In this document: positions 45,724 through 56,237 of the stretch, piece after piece
Position numbering within the stretch: the first letter of the stretch is position 1
Layout of the letters: every line of letters begins with the position of its first letter
Assembly (NCBI GenBank): GCA_028378565.1
Contig: JAONMX010000001.1
Coordinates: 1 to 64,000, forward strand
DNA: 64,000 bases
Origin: Bacteriovoracaceae bacterium
GTDB taxonomy: Bacteria > Bdellovibrionota > Bacteriovoracia > Bacteriovoracales > Bacteriovoracaceae
Direction: 5' to 3'
Position numbers and translations under genes: made by a program
Notes under the pieces: model-generated
Database searches by the model: none
What the model was told of the DNA's origin: nothing
What the model saw: only the letters and a program-made list of their open reading frames with translations

Positions 45724-48315
45724 TTATATGTCAAAATTGATCCTATGATCAGACACTTTTGCGATAAAGGGACTCTGATCCAGCACCCAAACAGTGTTTC
45801 CTCGGTCTTTTAACGATGCAAAGATGCCCTGAAATGAGCTTAACTCTGCCATAGATAGGCCTGAACTGATATTTTCAAAAACCAGTAGGCTATTTTCAAT
45901 ATTCTTTTCTAGATACGTGATAAGTTTAATTCTTTGTTTCTCACCTCCAGATAGACTTTGTATTGTTCTATCTAATGTAAGATAACTTAAATTCATTAAC
46001 TCTAGGTAATCTAAAATTTTTCTATATTTTGGTGTAAGTTTTAGCTTATTTTTAACTTCAGAGATTGGTAGATTAAACGCCTCATAAACAGTGTGTGTTC
46101 CATCTGTAATATTAGAAATATAAGACTTAAGCTTTTTTCCACCACAATCACTACAAGTAATTCTTATATCCTCTAGAAAGTTCATTTCTACTTCATTAAT
46201 CCCTTTACCGTCGCAGGTTGTACATTTTCCCAATTCAGAGTTTGTAGAAAAGTGGCCTTTTTCAAGTGCCAAACTTTTAGAAACAGGTAAACTTACAAAG
46301 TAATCTCTCATTAAAGCAGACAAACCAAGCAAGGTTCCTACAGTAGATCGAGATGTCGTCCTTCCTTGTGAAGAATCAATCACTATAACATTTTCAAAAT
46401 TATTCTTTATTCCTTTATCGATAACTAAGCTTTTTTCATAAAGAGATTCTTTATGAATATGATAGTACAAGCTATTCGCAATAACTTCTTTAATCATTTT
46501 TGCTTTGTAAGACATTTTATCACCATAAAAAAGAGTGATACCATTAAGAGAAAGGTTAACTTTTCTAAACACAATATCCTCAACAACAATATTTTCTAGT
46601 TTTAGGTTATGCTTAATAGCTCTTTCATTACTCTTTATTATTTCAAATTTATTTATATTTACTTTCTTCTTATTTTGCTTAGCTGAAACGATTTCGCCAC
46701 CTAGGTGACCAGCTCCAGGGCCTACTTCTATAACATAGTCTGAGCTTTCAATAAGAAACAAATTATGCTCAACCAACAAAATTGTGTTACCTTGATTTTT
46801 AATTTTTGTTAAACACTCAAATAACTTCTGTTGTTCTTTTAGGGAAAGGCCTAATGCTGGTTCATCCAGCACAAACAAAGAGCCTGAACCTTCATAACTT
46901 AATATTTTAACCAGTAGAGATCTCTGATACTCACTACTCGTTAGTCTCTTGGCTTTTTTAGATAATTCTAAATTTTCAAGACCAATGGAGATAGCGGTTT
47001 CAAGAATATTCAAAATTGCAGAAACCTTAAAATCTGATTCATCGTTCTTTTTTTTGAGTAGCTTGAACAATCTATAAAGTTCTTTCACCTTTCTCGTTAA
47101 AATATATCCATAACTTATTTTTTCCCCTTCAAAAAAATGAACTAATTTAGATGACTTTGCTAAAACTCTTGAGCCTTCACATTCATCACAAATTTTTTCA
47201 GATTGAAGTCCTCTTAAATAAATCCTTACACTACTCTTATAGCGTTTCGTTTCAAGATACTTTAAGAGTTCTTCAGTACCTGGAAAGTTACCCTTTCCTT
47301 TTTCAATGATTTCCCAAGTTTTCTTTGTTGCTAGTTTATAAAAAGGTTTTTTGATGTCTAAATTTTGCTTTTTACACTCTCTAATAAAATCGCTCTTAAA
47401 TGAGCCAAAACGCTTTCCTTCCAGCATATGAAGTGCACCCTCTTCTAATGATAGATTTGCATTTTTTACTATTTTTTCTCTATCATAAAATAGTTTCATT
47501 CCATGACCATTACAACCGCTACAAGCACCAGCTGCATTAAAAGGACTTAATTGTTCTAATTCAATAAAGTTTTTAGTAATAGAAAAGTCACATTTAGGAC
47601 AACTGAAGCTATCATTAATAAACGCTTCCTCTAGTTCTGAAGACTCAAGGCCACAAAAATATATCTTTAAGCTCTTCAGACCAAGTTCCGCTATTTTCTT
47701 ACTTATCTTACTTGTATCCTTTACCTTAATTCTAAAAAGTTCAAAGTACTCATGCTCATTATCAAAGGCTTTTATTTTGTTATCTAGAATGGAGAAACTT
47801 CTAGAAGGGTTCATTTCAGTACCAAAACTTTCTCTATAATTCTCTTTCGTTGTAAAAAAATGAATAGACTTAGAATCCATGAATTTCTTATTGATCTTAT
47901 TTTCTACTTCTAACCAATGATCATCTTGCTTAAGCTCAAGGTCATGATCAGGACAAACTACTTTTGAATGATGATAATAAAATCTTTGAATGTGATCAAA
48001 GATACCAAATAAGTCACTTGCATTTGGTCTTGAACCAATGATTGGATTACTTTGGGCCAAGGCCCAAACAGGCATTACAGGAGTAATGGAATCTACACTT
48101 GCCGATTGTGGCATATTCCAAAAAAACTTCACATCATTTGGTAGAGAGTTTAAGAATCTTCTTTTAGACTCTGTGACTATTGTATGAAAAACCAGAGAAG
48201 ATTTTCCGCTTCCACTTGGTCCCACTACTGATGTTATTTCATTAATAGGGATATCAATATCTACATTTTTAAGGTTATTAGTAGATGCCCCTCTAACTTT
48301 GATTGAGTTTTTCAT
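45724..48315 (-). CDS. Divergent UvrA-like ABC ATPase
   Basis: VRGASTNNLKNVDIDIPINEITSVVGPSGSGKSSLVFHTI; zinc-finger motifs CSGCNGHG and CTTCDGKG...CSDCGGKK; LSGGEKQRIKL. Confidence 0.9.
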   Translation of the reverse strand: MKNSIKVRGASTNNLKNVDIDIPINEITSVVGPSGSGKSSLVFHTIVTESKRRFLNSLPNDVKFFWNMPQSASVDSITPVMPVWALAQSNPIIGSRPNASDLFGIFDHIQRFYYHHSKVVCPDHDLELKQDDHWLEVENKINKKFMDSKSIHFFTTKENYRESFGTEMNPSRSFSILDNKIKAFDNEHEYFELFRIKVKDTSKISKKIAELGLKSLKIYFCGLESSELEEAFINDSFSCPKCDFSITKNFIELEQLSPFNAAGACSGCNGHGMKLFYDREKIVKNANLSLEEGALHMLEGKRFGSFKSDFIRECKKQNLDIKKPFYKLATKKTWEIIEKGKGNFPGTEELLKYLETKRYKSSVRIYLRGLQSEKICDECEGSRVLAKSSKLVHFFEGEKISYGYILTRKVKELYRLFKLLKKKNDESDFKVSAILNILETAISIGLENLELSKKAKRLTSSEYQRSLLVKILSYEGSGSLFVLDEPALGLSLKEQQKLFECLTKIKNQGNTILLVEHNLFLIESSDYVIEVGPGAGHLGGEIVSAKQNKKKVNINKFEIIKSNERAIKHNLKLENIVVEDIVFRKVNLSLNGITLFYGDKMSYKAKMIKEVIANSLYYHIHKESLYEKSLVIDKGIKNNFENVIVIDSSQGRTTSRSTVGTLLGLSALMRDYFVSLPVSKSLALEKGHFSTNSELGKCTTCDGKGINEVEMNFLEDIRITCSDCGGKKLKSYISNITDGTHTVYEAFNLPISEVKNKLKLTPKYRKILDYLELMNLSYLTLDRTIQSLSGGEKQRIKLITYLEKNIENSLLVFENISSGLSMAELSSFQGIFASLKDRGNTVWVLDQSPFIAKVSDHRINFDI

Positions 48316-48335
48316 CTCTTATTTATAGCACATAA

Positions 48336-48362
48336 AAAAAGCCCACCGTAAGGTGGGCTTTG
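48336..48362 (-). terminator. Rho-independent terminator downstream of rpsI
   Basis: aagcccacc-gta-aggtgggctt followed by a T-run on the minus strand. Confidence 0.85.
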
Positions 48363-48401
48363 ATATTTCGTATCTGTATAAGATAATTTTTAAATATGGT
48401 A

Positions 48402-48809
48402 TTAACGTTTCGAGAATTGAAACTTCTTTCTTGCACCTGCAAGACCTGGCTTCTTTCTTTCTACTTTTCTAGAATCTCTTGTTAAGAATCCAGCTTTTTT
48501 AAGCTCTACTCTAAGAGTTGGGTCTAACTTAATAAGGGCACGTGCTACACCAAGTCTGATTGCACCAGCTTGTCCTGTTGTTCCCCCACCTTTAACATTC
48601 ACATTGATATCGTACTTATCAGCAAGCTTTAAAAGATTTAATGGTTGATTAACAACATAACGATTAGTTCCCTTAGGAAAGTAATCTTTAATGTCTCTTT
48701 TATTGATTTTTATTCCACCATTTCCGTTCTCAGAAACATAAACTCTAGCAACAGAGCTTTTTCTTCTACCTACAGCATGTGAATTATAAGTTTTTCCTTT
48801 AGTTGCCAT
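48402..48809 (-). CDS. rpsI: 30S ribosomal protein S9
   Basis: [14 protein letters not shown]...[14 protein letters not shown]. Confidence 0.98.
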   Translation of the reverse strand: MATKGKTYNSHAVGRRKSSVARVYVSENGNGGIKINKRDIKDYFPKGTNRYVVNQPLNLLKLADKYDINVNVKGGGTTGQAGAIRLGVARALIKLDPTLRVELKKAGFLTRDSRKVERKKPGLAGARKKFQFSKR

Positions 48810-48829
48810 ATAACTTTTCCTTTAATTTT

Positions 48830-49267
48830 TTACAGCTCTAATTTCTGTGGATTTTGTGCATCATGGTTATGGTTTTCACCAGCAAATACTTTTAGCTTAG
48901 TTAACTGCTTACGACCTAAAGAGTTTTTAGGAAGCATTCCTTTAACAGCATTCATAAGTATTAGCTCAGGGTTTTTAGCAAGCTGTTCTTTAGCAGTTCT
49001 GCTTTTGATTCCGCCTACAAAACCTGTGTGCCAGTAATACTTCTTTTCATCTAGTTTTTTTCCAGTGAATCTTACCTTGTCAGCATTAACAACTACAACA
49101 AAGTCTCCACTATCAGTATGAGGTGTGAACTTCGGTGAATTCTTTCCTCTTAAAATGTCTGCAATCTTAGTTGCAAGACGTCCAACAACCTGATCGTTTG
49201 CATCGATCAAGATCCATTTTTTATCCGCTTCAGCTGGCTTCAGCACAAAAGACTTTTGAGTATACAT
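48830..49267 (-). CDS. rplM: 50S ribosomal protein L13
   Basis: KWILIDANDQVVGRLATKIADILRGKNSPKFTPHTDSGDFVVVVNADKVRFTGKK. Confidence 0.98.
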   Translation of the reverse strand: MYTQKSFVLKPAEADKKWILIDANDQVVGRLATKIADILRGKNSPKFTPHTDSGDFVVVVNADKVRFTGKKLDEKKYYWHTGFVGGIKSRTAKEQLAKNPELILMNAVKGMLPKNSLGRKQLTKLKVFAGENHNHDAQNPQKLEL

Positions 49268-49354
49268 AGTAAAACCCTTTAACTACTACTAGTTCAACAA
49301 AATACAAGTGAAGAACCTTATATATGATTTTTGGGCCTAACGTCAAGAAAAGAG

Positions 49355-52210
49355 TTAGAAAAAACCAATTGAGAGGTGAAATCTTCCAAATCCTTCGCGA
49401 CTACCATTATTCAGGTAGTTACGATTGGTCTTAACACCATAGTCAAAGTCTAAAGTGCCAACTGGAGTTAGAAACTTAAAGGACGTTCCAACGGAAGTTC
49501 TTAGATCCAAGGGCTTAAATGATCCATTAAAAAGACGGCTCGCATCAAAGAATAATCCAAAGGCAATCGTATCATTTAAATAATATCTTGGTTCAAATTT
49601 GAAATTTGTGAAATAAGCTTTATCTTGAACTCGTATCTCATTTATATCGATCCCGTTACCTAAACGATTAATCTCACTGTCAGAAAAGCCTCTTACATTA
49701 TCATACCCGTCTAGCCTGAATACTTTTATACTTGGAATATAACCTTTTGTTCTTAAGCTTCCATCATCATTTCTTACAACAGCTCCTGTTGAATCAGTTT
49801 TGATTTCATTTGCATAGTTTTCTTGCATTCCCATACTCAAAGAAAATGCTAGTACAAATGATTTTTCAGCAAGAGGGAGGTAAAACCTATTTCGACTAAC
49901 AACCTTAGAAAAATTTATTTCTAAATCTTCTTCCTTTTTAGAACCAAACCAAGAGTTTGCAAATTCCCAAGATAGAGAGGTCGAGAAGCCACTGCGAGGA
50001 TTAATTGGATCATCTCTATCAGAATAGCTTAGACTAGGAGTGATTCCCCCAATTCTAAATGTGGCCTGATCTTTTTCTTCTGTAGCATCAAATTGTCTAA
50101 TTTGTTCAAGCTGATATTTAAGCAACATCGTTAAATTTTCATTAAACTCTTTGCTAATCTGAGGAGCAACCTCATAAATATCAGCATCGAAACTGCTAAA
50201 TCTTTTTCTTTGGTATGAAGTTGAAATATTAAAATCAACAATATCAAAAACATAAGGAATTGAGTAACCAAACCTAACCAGTCCTTCCAAAAGACTTTTA
50301 TCGTTGGCTTCACGTCTTTGATCTAAATCGCTTAAGCTTGATCTTAGGTTAAGTTGAGTTCTCCATGAAAGACTATGGTTCATGCCCATGATATTATTTT
50401 TCACTATAGATAAAGATGCTTTATAGCCCAAATCTGTCCGATATCCCGGAGCAAACTCACCTGAACCAAATTCTTTTTCTTGTACCTGTATAAGAAGGTT
50501 TATTTTTGTTAACTCATCATCTGTAAAACGATTGTTAACATAAGGAATAATTTGAATATCGGAAAACAAGCCAAGAGAATTAAGATTATCTCTTATTCTT
50601 TTAAGTTTTGAAGGAGTTATTACTTCGCCTTTCAATATCTCCACTTCTCGTTCAATTACAATGCTATTTGTAACTCTATTTCCGCTAATTATTAGGTTAT
50701 CTAATACTGATTTTTTACCTATCTCTAAATCAATTTTGACAACACTGTTGGTGTAATTATTTGTATAAGTAATAATATCGTTATCTGATATGTTTAAGAT
50801 CTTTGCAAAGTAATAACCTGATTCTCTAACGATATCGAGAGACTTAGAGATATCTTTCTCCAAATCTACAACATTGAGAGGAGTATTTTTCTTATTTATC
50901 ATATTAGATATTATTTCAAACTTGAGTGAATCCTCTACATTGTTTATTTCTATATCTGTTAAAATTGTTTGTTGCTTTTCTTTTATCACATAAGAAACTT
51001 CTACAACCTGCTCTTTACCTATTTTTTTAAATACAATACGAGGTTCAGAGACAGATATAAATATAAGTCCGTTTTTAAGATAATCTTCTTTAAGTTTATC
51101 AATAAAACTATTTAAATATTCCGTGTCTAAATATCCTGCATCGATAAGATCTGAAGCATCCTTGAAAAATAAATTCTCAATTCTTTCAACATCAAACAAA
51201 TAATTACCACTAAACATCAGCTTATTGATTTTTAATTTGTTCCCCTCATCAATCTCAAAATAATAATTTTTTCTACTCAAGCCATCAGGCTGAACAAACT
51301 CTTTTGTGCGTATTTTAACTACTGAGTTGTAAAAACCTCTTTTAACATATTCGTTTTTAATAATATCTGGTAACTCTTCATCTTTTACCAATATTCCTTC
51401 TTGTGAAAATTTATTAACAAGAACTTGGTACAAATTCGACCGAGGCATGATTTTATTACCTTTAAAATCAAAAACTTTTTGTGTTCCTGGTGAAAATATA
51501 AATTCTATATCAATAAAGTTTTGATCAGAATTACTATTGTATGATAACTCTACGTCAAAATACCCTTGTTTTTTAAGTTCAGAAATTGTTCTTTGAACAA
51601 GAACATCAAAATCTATTCTATGAAATACCTTACTTTTAAACTTTAAAATATTTAATAGGTATGATTTTTCAACCAGATATATAGAATCGGGAAATTTAAC
51701 ATTGCGAAGTATAATTTTATTAGGAGTTATTATTCTATAAACAGGAATAAGAGTTCCACCAACCATGGAGTAATCAATACTAATTTTGATACCTCGATAA
51801 CCTCTGTCATACAGGTACTTTTTAATCTTTTCATTTGATTTCTCAACAATTTCTACGTCAAAAAACTCACCTTCTTTAATACCTAGCAACCTCTGAAGAG
51901 CACTTTTATCTATTTCATCTGCAGTAATAAATTCAACAGCTCCAAACTTCAACTTCTTTTCTACTGTAAGAAGAATTACCTCACTTTCTAGTTTAAGTTT
52001 TTCCATTTTAAAATATTGAACAGATTCATCTAAGGCTATTGACCTTATCTCGTCGATAACAACCTCATCAGGTTTGTTGTTAATTAAGTTTACCTTTCTG
52101 GAAATGTCGTCACAAAGTTCGATTGGTGAACATGTTAAGCGCACCTCGGCAGAAAACGAAGCGTTTATAAAAATCATATATACAAGTATAAAAGATGATA
52201 CTTTAATCAA
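49355..52210 (-). CDS. Omp85-family outer-membrane protein (BamA/TamA-like, POTRA plus beta-barrel)
   Basis: Repeated POTRA-like segments; FRLDGYDNVRGFSDSEINRLG; FLTPVGTLDFDYGV near the C-terminus; paired with a TamB-like gene. Confidence 0.9.
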   Translation of the reverse strand: MIKVSSFILVYMIFINASFSAEVRLTCSPIELCDDISRKVNLINNKPDEVVIDEIRSIALDESVQYFKMEKLKLESEVILLTVEKKLKFGAVEFITADEIDKSALQRLLGIKEGEFFDVEIVEKSNEKIKKYLYDRGYRGIKISIDYSMVGGTLIPVYRIITPNKIILRNVKFPDSIYLVEKSYLLNILKFKSKVFHRIDFDVLVQRTISELKKQGYFDVELSYNSNSDQNFIDIEFIFSPGTQKVFDFKGNKIMPRSNLYQVLVNKFSQEGILVKDEELPDIIKNEYVKRGFYNSVVKIRTKEFVQPDGLSRKNYYFEIDEGNKLKINKLMFSGNYLFDVERIENLFFKDASDLIDAGYLDTEYLNSFIDKLKEDYLKNGLIFISVSEPRIVFKKIGKEQVVEVSYVIKEKQQTILTDIEINNVEDSLKFEIISNMINKKNTPLNVVDLEKDISKSLDIVRESGYYFAKILNISDNDIITYTNNYTNSVVKIDLEIGKKSVLDNLIISGNRVTNSIVIEREVEILKGEVITPSKLKRIRDNLNSLGLFSDIQIIPYVNNRFTDDELTKINLLIQVQEKEFGSGEFAPGYRTDLGYKASLSIVKNNIMGMNHSLSWRTQLNLRSSLSDLDQRREANDKSLLEGLVRFGYSIPYVFDIVDFNISTSYQRKRFSSFDADIYEVAPQISKEFNENLTMLLKYQLEQIRQFDATEEKDQATFRIGGITPSLSYSDRDDPINPRSGFSTSLSWEFANSWFGSKKEEDLEINFSKVVSRNRFYLPLAEKSFVLAFSLSMGMQENYANEIKTDSTGAVVRNDDGSLRTKGYIPSIKVFRLDGYDNVRGFSDSEINRLGNGIDINEIRVQDKAYFTNFKFEPRYYLNDTIAFGLFFDASRLFNGSFKPLDLRTSVGTSFKFLTPVGTLDFDYGVKTNRNYLNNGSREGFGRFHLSIGFF

Positions 52211-55200
52211 AACTCCACCTAAACTTTAAGTCAGCTCCGAGGGAGTCGGAAGACTCCTCTTCAGCTTCTTCCCCAGCCTTTATCTCATAAGTTCCCTCTA
52301 CACTCCACTTTTTGCTTATATTATAATTTATGTTCATTTTTTGCTTTTGAGCTGAGGTCCCACCAATTGTACTCGAAACGCTTAAATCAACTTTCTTGCT
52401 AATTTTCTTTCGAATTTTTATTTTCGTAGAAGATTTAATATTTGATCCTGCCCCACCTTGAGAACCGTCTGCACGCCCCTCAAGTAAGCTTGTATCAGAT
52501 TCAGTTATTTCTGGCTGTACACTAAGTCTTAATCCAAGGTTTTCATTAAGGTTTTGATTAATTTTCAATTGGTCAACTAATAGTGACCCTATCGAAAGTG
52601 TTGTTATAGACTGCCTCTCACGATCTCCTAATGATTTTGAAACATCATTTGTTACACCAATAGTAAGGAGTGAGAGAATGTTTTCCTGAGATAGGGGTGG
52701 AGACGAGTTCATGTCAACAATTAGCTTATCAACACTGCCTGAGACGACAAGACTTATATCATATTCATTTATCTGGGATTTACCCTCGAAATTAATGTCT
52801 GGTTTTTCTTTTCTGTTTTGGTCAAGAAACTTGACTCTACCTTTAGATAGTATAAATTCATGTCCTTTAAATGTTATCTTAGATTCGGTTCCAACGATAC
52901 CAACTTCTCCATTAAAAAATGGAGACAACAACGTCCCAGACACATCAACATCACCGTTTATTTTTAAATCAAGAAGAGAGTTCTTTACGCTAACTGGATT
53001 TATTATATTTAATTTAAAGTCATTTTTAACGATGCCAACCCCTCCCTTAACATATGCTTTAGGAACAAAACGCTGATAAGACCCTCCTGTCATTGCACTT
53101 GACGCTAACTCTTCTAACTCATCCAAGACTTCTCCGTGTATCAAAGTAATATCACCTGTGAGAACATATGGAATTTTGTCTCCCACCAGCCTCAGGTCTG
53201 AATTAACGACAATATTTGATTTTTTTAATATAGGTATACGTACATCTCGTAATGAACTACGAATATTTAGTCTTGGAAAAGGAAAGCGCAGCTCGGCATT
53301 CCCGTCAGCAACAATTCTCCCACCACCATAACTACCATTAAAATTTTTCAAGAGCATTCTATTATTATCAAAAATGACTGTGTATTTAATCTCTGAAATA
53401 CTTCCAGGTAAATTTTCTAAATTAACAAAGCAGTTTTCACATTTGTTTTCAAAGTAACTTTTAACATTACCTTTTTCAACATTTATAAAATGCTTTGCAG
53501 CGACCTGGCCTCCGGCCCTCTCAATTTTTGAAGATAACAATTCAAACATTGTTCCTGATGACGTAAGACTCGTATTTATTTTAGCATTTTGAAAAACACG
53601 CCCCGACCCTTTACTATTAAAGCTAATGCCTTTTTGAGTAAGTGCTAAGTTCCAGTTTTTAATAATTCCATCAGCGACTTCAATTTTAAAGTTATCCCTT
53701 GATTCAATATCGATTTCTATATCTTTTCTCTCGTAGTTCAATTTGTTTACAATATATTCAATATCGAGGTTCTCAATATCGTTTGGACTAAATTTAATAT
53801 CAACCTTTGAATCAACTTCACCTCTAATTGAATTATCTAATACATTATGTTTTGAATACAAACCTAGAATTTCTTTAATATCCTGAGTACGTACAAATCC
53901 CTTTATATAACTATTCTTTAAAGCACTTTTTTTACTGAGATTAACATATGAGTCGAATGAAATTCGATTACCTATAATATTTCCTGTAGCAAATAAATCG
54001 TCACCATTATTATAAACCGTTAACAAGCTATCCTGCACAGCGAGAGAACCAATACTTCCGTTACTAATCCTCACTTGGCTTCTCGTAGCGAAATCCGCAG
54101 AAGTACCACTACCGTACAGTTCACCATAGACATCACCCGAATAACCGAGATTAGCTAGCTTATAGAAATTAAAATCCATTAACTTAATCCCACTTATACT
54201 GCCTTGATACTCAAATCTGTTTTTAGGAAAAAGATACTTAAACTTACCTGTAATCCTTCCTCTAATTTTAAAAAGCTCAATGTTGTAGAAATTTATTTTT
54301 TCACTATCGTAATTAAAAGAAAATTTAGCTCTTTCAAAGTCTTCGTTAATTATATTTAAATTCTCACCGCTTATTTTTCCGGCAACTTTGAGGTCCTTTA
54401 AGTTAATACCACCGAAAACTCTTAATTCACCAGGCATATTGAGTCTTACATGATCTAAATAATTATTTATAGGATTGAACACATATGGAACCATCTTTTT
54501 GAAATCCTCTAAATTACCTTGTCCTATTTTAAATCTTATATCTAACTTTTCCTTATTTAGATTAACCACTCCCTTAGATTTATACTTAATCGATTCATAT
54601 TGACCTTGTAGCCTATCAAGATTTATCGTCATATTTTTAAGATCAATGTCTACTGGCCCAGATATTTCACCAAAGTTTGTATTTAAAAACTTTAGTTCCT
54701 TAAATTTAGTATCTATAAACAAGCTAATATCATCATAATTACTTTTGATTCTTCCAGAAAGAGCTCCACTCCCTTCATATTTAACGCCAGCAACTTTACC
54801 TATATCAACACTTCTAAACATATCCATTTTAAAAATAGCTTCGACGCTACGATCATTAAGCGTCGCTTCCACATCAAAACGACTTTCTCCAATTTCAGTA
54901 ATGGCATTTATTTTCACATCTTTTTCAAAATCGATCTCAGCAATTGAATCATTTTTGAATACAAGGTTTTTTTCTAAATGAATCGAGTCCGTAGGGCTTT
55001 TAAAGTTGAGACGCGTATTACTAAAGTAACTTTTTTCAGAAGGTCTTACTTTTAAATACCTTACATCAAGGAGCTCAACAAAAAACTCTCCAGTAACATT
55101 TGCTTTAAATGGATCCAAAGAGGGAAGAAATGATAAAAGATCATTAGTAAATAAATTATTTAATTTACCTTTAGTTATAATTTTTTTATTCAATGAACCA

Positions 55201-56237
55201 TTGCTTACAAGTAAAAAAGAATCAGTTAACTCAATACTGCCATTATTTTTACTTGCTCTAAATTTTTCTATCCGTAAATTACTTACCCTCTCTTCTTTAA
55301 CAAAGGAGACACTTCCACTTTCAGCACTCCACATTTTACTATAAAGTTCCTTGAATTCTATTTCACTCTCAACCTTCGGGCTTTCTACATCGCCATTCAA
55401 AACAATAGAGAAAGAAAGGTTTGCTTTTACAGATTCTAAAACATTCTTTATATCTTGAGGTAGGTGCTTAACTACCTTCTGAGAATAAATATTCGATTTT
55501 ATATTGAAGTTATTAAACTTATATTTATTCTTATTTATTTCAACTTTACCGAATAGGTAAAAGTCACTTAAGCCCTCATATATATTTGCTTCAGTAATTC
55601 TCAAATAGTTTTTTGAAACTTGAATTGAGGCTTCAACTGAGTTGTCTTTTAATTCAATATCGCTCTCAAAAACACTCAGCAAGTTATCTATTGAGAAATC
55701 TAATGTTATAAGATTTCGATAGAGGCCAGCTCTAAGGTGATTTACCCAATATCTTTTTTTATTATATCTTATAAGAGAGTCTTGTATCTGTACTTTTTTA
55801 ATTTTCACAGGATACTTCGACAATTGTTTTTGATATACGTTTTCAAAGAAACGTTCTAACTCAAACTTTTCCTCATCATTTGAACTTGATCTTATCTCAA
55901 GCTCTGTGCCTCTCACTATCAATTCACCTATTGAGGTTGTTTTTGTAAAAATATCACTTATTCCAAACCTAGCTTCAACAAGTTCTGCTTTATACTCTTC
56001 ACCTGTTTTAAGTAAAACTGATACATTTTCCAACTTCGTTGCTGGTGGGAATGCTCCTAGCTTAATTCTCGAAAACTTAATTTTTAAATTATATTTTTTT
56101 GTAATATATTTTTCGACATAGTGTGAGGCAGTATTGGCAAACTGTTCAGTTTGAATATATTGAAAGGTAAAGTAAAAAACCATACCTACCAACATCATGA
56201 ATAAGATAAGGACCTTATTAATTCTCTTCAAGTTCAC
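52203..56237 (-). CDS. TamB-like translocation and assembly module protein (DUF490)
   Basis: Very large AsmA/TamB-like beta-rich protein; C-terminal GTLLSPFFNGEVGIVGTESKITFKGHEFILSKGRVKFLDQNRKEKPDINFEG. Confidence 0.88.
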   Translation of the reverse strand: MNLKRINKVLILFMMLVGMVFYFTFQYIQTEQFANTASHYVEKYITKKYNLKIKFSRIKLGAFPPATKLENVSVLLKTGEEYKAELVEARFGISDIFTKTTSIGELIVRGTELEIRSSSNDEEKFELERFFENVYQKQLSKYPVKIKKVQIQDSLIRYNKKRYWVNHLRAGLYRNLITLDFSIDNLLSVFESDIELKDNSVEASIQVSKNYLRITEANIYEGLSDFYLFGKVEINKNKYKFNNFNIKSNIYSQKVVKHLPQDIKNVLESVKANLSFSIVLNGDVESPKVESEIEFKELYSKMWSAESGSVSFVKEERVSNLRIEKFRASKNNGSIELTDSFLLVSNGSLNKKIITKGKLNNLFTNDLLSFLPSLDPFKANVTGEFFVELLDVRYLKVRPSEKSYFSNTRLNFKSPTDSIHLEKNLVFKNDSIAEIDFEKDVKINAITEIGESRFDVEATLNDRSVEAIFKMDMFRSVDIGKVAGVKYEGSGALSGRIKSNYDDISLFIDTKFKELKFLNTNFGEISGPVDIDLKNMTINLDRLQGQYESIKYKSKGVVNLNKEKLDIRFKIGQGNLEDFKKMVPYVFNPINNYLDHVRLNMPGELRVFGGINLKDLKVAGKISGENLNIINEDFERAKFSFNYDSEKINFYNIELFKIRGRITGKFKYLFPKNRFEYQGSISGIKLMDFNFYKLANLGYSGDVYGELYGSGTSADFATRSQVRISNGSIGSLAVQDSLLTVYNNGDDLFATGNIIGNRISFDSYVNLSKKSALKNSYIKGFVRTQDIKEILGLYSKHNVLDNSIRGEVDSKVDIKFSPNDIENLDIEYIVNKLNYERKDIEIDIESRDNFKIEVADGIIKNWNLALTQKGISFNSKGSGRVFQNAKINTSLTSSGTMFELLSSKIERAGGQVAAKHFINVEKGNVKSYFENKCENCFVNLENLPGSISEIKYTVIFDNNRMLLKNFNGSYGGGRIVADGNAELRFPFPRLNIRSSLRDVRIPILKKSNIVVNSDLRLVGDKIPYVLTGDITLIHGEVLDELEELASSAMTGGSYQRFVPKAYVKGGVGIVKNDFKLNIINPVSVKNSLLDLKINGDVDVSGTLLSPFFNGEVGIVGTESKITFKGHEFILSKGRVKFLDQNRKEKPDINFEGKSQINEYDISLVVSGSVDKLIVDMNSSPPLSQENILSLLTIGVTNDVSKSLGDRERQSITTLSIGSLLVDQLKINQNLNENLGLRLSVQPEITESDTSLLEGRADGSQGGAGSNIKSSTKIKIRKKISKKVDLSVSSTIGGTSAQKQKMNINYNISKKWSVEGTYEIKAGEEAEEESSDSLGADLKFRWSFD

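Noticed and set aside
52711-53076. 121-aa plus-strand ORF opposite the TamB-like gene
   Set aside because: Antisense shadow within a long coherent coding frame
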